NCBI GenBank assembly: GCA_023253615.1 | Contig: JALRFZ010000512.1 | Location: 1-16,399 of the forward strand | Reading direction: 5' to 3' | Source of the DNA: Verrucomicrobiales bacterium | GTDB taxonomy: Bacteria > Verrucomicrobiota > Verrucomicrobiia > Verrucomicrobiales > DEV007 | Length of the DNA: 16,399 bases | Shown: in pieces, positions 13,668 through 16,399 of the stretch | Layout: each line of letters begins with the position of its first letter | Numbering within the stretch: the first letter of the stretch is position 1 | The notes under the pieces: model-generated | The model's database searches: none | Told to the model about the DNA's origin: nothing | Seen by the model: only the letters and a program-made list of their open reading frames with translations | Position numbers and translations under genes: made by a program

Positions 13668-15443
13668 TCAGTACACATCCCGCTGATAGCGCTTCGCCTT
13701 CCTCATTGCCTCGAGATAGGCCTTCGCCTCCTCGGGAGACTTGCCGCCGTGGGTGGCGATGATGTCCATCAGGGCCTGCTGCACGTCCTTGGCCATGCGC
13801 GAGGCGTCGCCACAGACGTAGACGTGGGCTCCGGACTCCATCCATTGGAAAACCTCGGCGCCCCGTTCGAGGAGACGGTGCTGCACGTAGATCTTCTCCT
13901 TCTGATCGCGCGAGAAAGCCAGGCTGAGATCGGTGAGGACGCCGCTCTCGAGGTAGTCGAGCCATTCGAGCTGATAGAGGAAGTCGTAGCTGAAATGCTG
14001 GTCGCCGAAGAAGAGCCAGTTTTTCCCCTTGGCTCCGCGGGCGGCGCGCTCCTCGACAAAGGCGCGGAAGGGAGCGATGCCGGTGCCGGGCCCGATCATC
14101 AGGATCGGCGTCTCGTCGTTCCCGGGGAGGCGGAAGTTGTTGTTGTGGTGGAAATAGATCCTCACTTGGTCGCCGATCTCGACATCGTCGGCGATGTAAC
14201 ACGAGCAGACGCCGGTGCGGTCGCGGCCGTGGCTGTGGTAGCGCACCGCGGCGATGGTGAGGTGGACCTGGTCCTCGTGCTTTTTCAGGCTCGAGGCGAT
14301 GGAATAAAGCCGCGGGGCGAGCTTGCGGAGGACGCCGGTGAAGGATTCGGCGGTCCAGTGTTTGCAGGGATAAGCCTCGAGCAGATCGATGAGCTGGCGT
14401 CCATCGACCCAGGATTTGAGGGTGGCACGGCCTTCCTCGTCGAGCAGCTTCTGGAGGGCGGCATCGCCGGCGACGGCGTTGTATTTGTCGACGATGGCGG
14501 GCTGCAGGGTGGTGATGTCGTAATCGTATTTCAGGGCCTCGGCGAGGGTGGTGTCGCCGAGCTTGGCGTTGGCCCGCAGGCCGGTCGCGGCGAGGACTTC
14601 CTCGACGACGGAGGCACGGTTCACCGGGCAGATGCCGAGGGCGTCGCCGGGCTCGTAGGTGAGGCCCGAGCCTTCGAGGGAGAGTTCGACGTGCAGCACT
14701 TCCTTCGAGGAACCGGTCCCGTTGAGGACGACTTTCTCGAGGATCTCGGAGAGGTAGGGATTGTTCTTGTCGTAGGCCCCGTGGCCGCCGTCGTGGCTGG
14801 CGATCGCCGCCGCGGGGAGGGTGATGGCGGGAGCCTCCGCACCGGGGAAGGCCTTGAGGGCGCCGGCGAGCCAGGTGTCGAAGGTGGCCTGGTAATCGAC
14901 ATCACAGTCGACGCGATCGTGGACGCGCTCGGCCCCGAGGGCGGCGAGACGGGCGTCGAAATCCTTGCCCATCTTGCAGAAGTGTTCGTAGCTCGTGTCG
15001 CCGAGACCGCAGACGGAGTATTTCACCCCGGCGAGTTTCGGCATGGCATCGCTCATGAAGGCTTCGTAGTAGGCGACGGCGTTGTCCGGCGGATCGCCTT
15101 CGCCCCAGGTGCTGACGACGACGAGAAGGTTTTCCGCTTTGGTCAGGCTGGCGGGTTTCGCATCGCCCATGCTCGCGACAGTGGCCTTGAAGCCGGCTTT
15201 CTCGGCGGTTTTGACGATGACGCCGGCGAGCTTCTCGGAATTCCCCGATTCGGATCCGTAGAGCACGGTCAGCTTGCGCTTCGCGGCGGAGGGTATCGTC
15301 GGTGGCAAGGCCGACCCCGCGCTACCGCTGATGCCGGCGAAGAAGCCGGAAAGCCAGAGGGCCTGATCGCGGTCGAGACCGTGCGAGAGTTGATTGGCGA
15401 GCTGCTGTTGCTCGGGCCGAAGGGGGGAATTCGGGGTGGACAT
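13668..15443 (-). CDS. cysJ: Sulfite reductase [NADPH] flavoprotein subunit
   Basis: The 591 residues compare with about 599 in E. coli CysJ. The N-terminal segment DRDQALWLSGFFAGISG precedes a flavodoxin-like FMN domain with YGSESGN (62-68), STWGEGDPPDN (111-121) and GLGDTSYEHFCKMGK (146-160). The FAD-binding and connecting domain includes EPGDALGICP (264-273), RLYSIASS (378-385) and GVCSCYIAD (411-419). The NADPH-binding part has GPGTGIAPFRAF (451-462), LFFGDQ (477-482) and VCGDASRMAKDV (543-554), and ends in RDVY. Electrons pass from NADPH via FAD and FMN to the CysI siroheme for reduction of sulfite to sulfide in cysteine synthesis. It lies 58 bases downstream of cysI on the same strand, the reverse of the enterobacterial order. 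The start at 15443 lacks a clear Shine-Dalgarno. Confidence 0.93.
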   Translation of the reverse strand: MSTPNSPLRPEQQQLANQLSHGLDRDQALWLSGFFAGISGSAGSALPPTIPSAAKRKLTVLYGSESGNSEKLAGVIVKTAEKAGFKATVASMGDAKPASLTKAENLLVVVSTWGEGDPPDNAVAYYEAFMSDAMPKLAGVKYSVCGLGDTSYEHFCKMGKDFDARLAALGAERVHDRVDCDVDYQATFDTWLAGALKAFPGAEAPAITLPAAAIASHDGGHGAYDKNNPYLSEILEKVVLNGTGSSKEVLHVELSLEGSGLTYEPGDALGICPVNRASVVEEVLAATGLRANAKLGDTTLAEALKYDYDITTLQPAIVDKYNAVAGDAALQKLLDEEGRATLKSWVDGRQLIDLLEAYPCKHWTAESFTGVLRKLAPRLYSIASSLKKHEDQVHLTIAAVRYHSHGRDRTGVCSCYIADDVEIGDQVRIYFHHNNNFRLPGNDETPILMIGPGTGIAPFRAFVEERAARGAKGKNWLFFGDQHFSYDFLYQLEWLDYLESGVLTDLSLAFSRDQKEKIYVQHRLLERGAEVFQWMESGAHVYVCGDASRMAKDVQQALMDIIATHGGKSPEEAKAYLEAMRKAKRYQRDVY

Positions 15444-15501
15444 GGAAAAGGGGTGGGAGTGGGACCGCTGATTTTCGCTGATTCCGTGAGAGAATGTTCT
15501 A

Positions 15502-16399
15502 TCAGACAGTGAGGGCGGGTTCGACGATATCCTTGTGGAAATCGCGTCCGTCCCTGGTCTCCTTCACATAACCGGCACGGATGACGAAGTCGCCGAAGCT
15601 CTCGCCCTCCTCGCGCTGTTTCGCGTAGTCGAGGAGGATGGGCTTGAGGATCTGCGGCGCGTCATCGCCGCGGATGGAGGCGGCGTAGAGCTTGCTGAGC
15701 CGCTGGCCGGCGTGTCCTCCACCGAGGTAGAGGTTGTATTTGCCGGGGGCTTTTCCGACGAAGCCGATCTCGGCGATGTAGGGGCGGGCGCAGCCGTTGG
15801 GGCAACCGGTCATGCGGATGGTGATGGCGTCGTGCCGCAGGCCGGCTTCTTCGAGCACTTCCTCGATCCCGGTGATGAGGTCGGGGAGATAGCGCTGCGA
15901 TTCGGCGAGGGCGAGACCACAGGTGGGCAGGGCGACACAGGCCAGCGAATGGAGCCGCATCGCGGAGCGCTCGTGGGCGTCGATCATGCCGTATTGCTCG
16001 AGCAGCCCGGTGATCTCCGATTTCCGCTGCGGGGTGATGTCGGCGATGATGAGATTCTGGTTCGCGGTGAGACGGAAGTCTCCCGTGTGGATCTTTGCGA
16101 TGGCCCGCAGACCGGTGAGGAGGGGATACTCCTTCGTGTCGTAAACGCGGCCGTTCTCGACGTAGAGGGTGAAATGCCAGTGGCCGCGGTGGTCCTTGAT
16201 CCAGCCGTAGCGGTCGCCGTTGTCCTCGAAATGGAATTCGCGCGGGGCCTGCAGTTTGAACTGGCAGAGCTTCTCGACTTCCTCACGGAAGGCGTCGATC
16301 CCCATCGTCTCGATGGTGTATTTGAGGCGGGCGTTGGCGCGGACGTCGCGGTTCCCGTGGTCGCGCTGCACGCGGACGACCGCCTCACCCACTTTCACG
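15502..16399 (-). CDS. cysI: Sulfite reductase hemoprotein subunit, 5' part outside the window
   Basis: The frame is open to the window edge, so this is the C-terminal half (about 298 residues) of a protein usually near 570. It shows the iron-sulfur/siroheme motifs LACVALPTCGLALAE (cysteines at visible residues 154 and 160) and TGCPNGCARPY (199 and 203). The spacings of 6, 39 and 4 are the same as in E. coli CysI (C434, C440, C479, C483). DHGNRDVRANARLKY and the strand HTGDFRLTANQNLI are also typical of the sulfite/nitrite reductase fold. The HFTLYVENGRVYDTKEYPLLTGLR stretch agrees with assimilatory sulfite reductase rather than nitrite reductase, and the adjacent cysJ supports this. It catalyses six-electron reduction of sulfite to sulfide. 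The apparent first methionine codon near the edge is internal. Confidence 0.93.
   Translation of the reverse strand, partial: VKVGEAVVRVQRDHGNRDVRANARLKYTIETMGIDAFREEVEKLCQFKLQAPREFHFEDNGDRYGWIKDHRGHWHFTLYVENGRVYDTKEYPLLTGLRAIAKIHTGDFRLTANQNLIIADITPQRKSEITGLLEQYGMIDAHERSAMRLHSLACVALPTCGLALAESQRYLPDLITGIEEVLEEAGLRHDAITIRMTGCPNGCARPYIAEIGFVGKAPGKYNLYLGGGHAGQRLSKLYAASIRGDDAPQILKPILLDYAKQREEGESFGDFVIRAGYVKETRDGRDFHKDIVEPALTV

Noticed and set aside
13749..15512. 587-codon plus-strand frame opposite cysJ
   Set aside because: Gly/Val/Asp/Glu-rich composition without motifs. The minus strand encodes an intact CysJ.
1..16399. CRISPR array, restriction, retron or other complete defence system
   Set aside because: No spaced direct repeats, reverse transcriptase, methylase or helicase genes are present. 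VapBC and Uma2 are isolated and do not form a recognised defence locus.

Overview
This is a GC-rich bacterial chromosomal window with dense coding and short intergenic spaces. The content suggests a Verrucomicrobiota-type organism, possibly of the Verrucomicrobiales. The reasons are several large secreted or membrane proteins of no familiar family, an MJ0042-type zinc-ribbon membrane protein, a lone Uma2 nuclease, and weak or absent Shine-Dalgarno sites. This placement is by impression only, since no rRNA or marker phylogeny can be run here.

Layout, left to right. (1) 1-840, minus: the N-terminal 280 residues of a soluble hybrid histidine kinase. Its HATPase domain stops after the N box and runs straight into a receiver domain. 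(2) 1023-3455, plus: a secreted 810-residue protein of unknown function with an internal duplication. (3) 3494-4045, plus: a Uma2-family PD-(D/E)XK protein. (4) 4138-4809, minus: a secreted protein of unknown function. (5) 4856-6795, plus: ruvA overlapping a probable ATP-grasp-fold protein at ATGATG. (6) 6928-7458, minus: a small, less GC-rich gene of unknown function, followed upstream by a 313-base AT-rich intergenic region. (7) 7772-11780, plus: a 1030-residue zinc-ribbon / disordered / one-membrane-span protein, followed 22 bases later by a XerC/XerD-type recombinase. (8) 11814-12802, minus: a Fur-family regulator and a small two-span membrane protein. (9) 12964-13612, plus: a VapBC-type toxin-antitoxin pair with a readable promoter and operator. 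(10) 13668-16399, minus: assimilatory sulfite reductase, with cysI (5' part outside the window) followed by cysJ.

How the genes work together. CysI and CysJ form a sulfite-to-sulfide reductase in which the flavoprotein passes NADPH electrons to the siroheme subunit. VapB and VapC form a self-regulating toxin-antitoxin operon. RuvA (Holliday junction branch migration) and the XerD-like recombinase (chromosome dimer resolution) both act in DNA processing, but each is coupled to a gene of unknown function. I see no tRNA, rRNA, CRISPR array, insertion sequence or prophage. The points most worth a second look are the kinase without an ATP-binding core, the envelope-spanning zinc-ribbon protein upstream of xerD, the duplicated secreted protein, the ruvA-coupled ATP-grasp protein, and the seven-base tandem repeats in two intergenic spaces.
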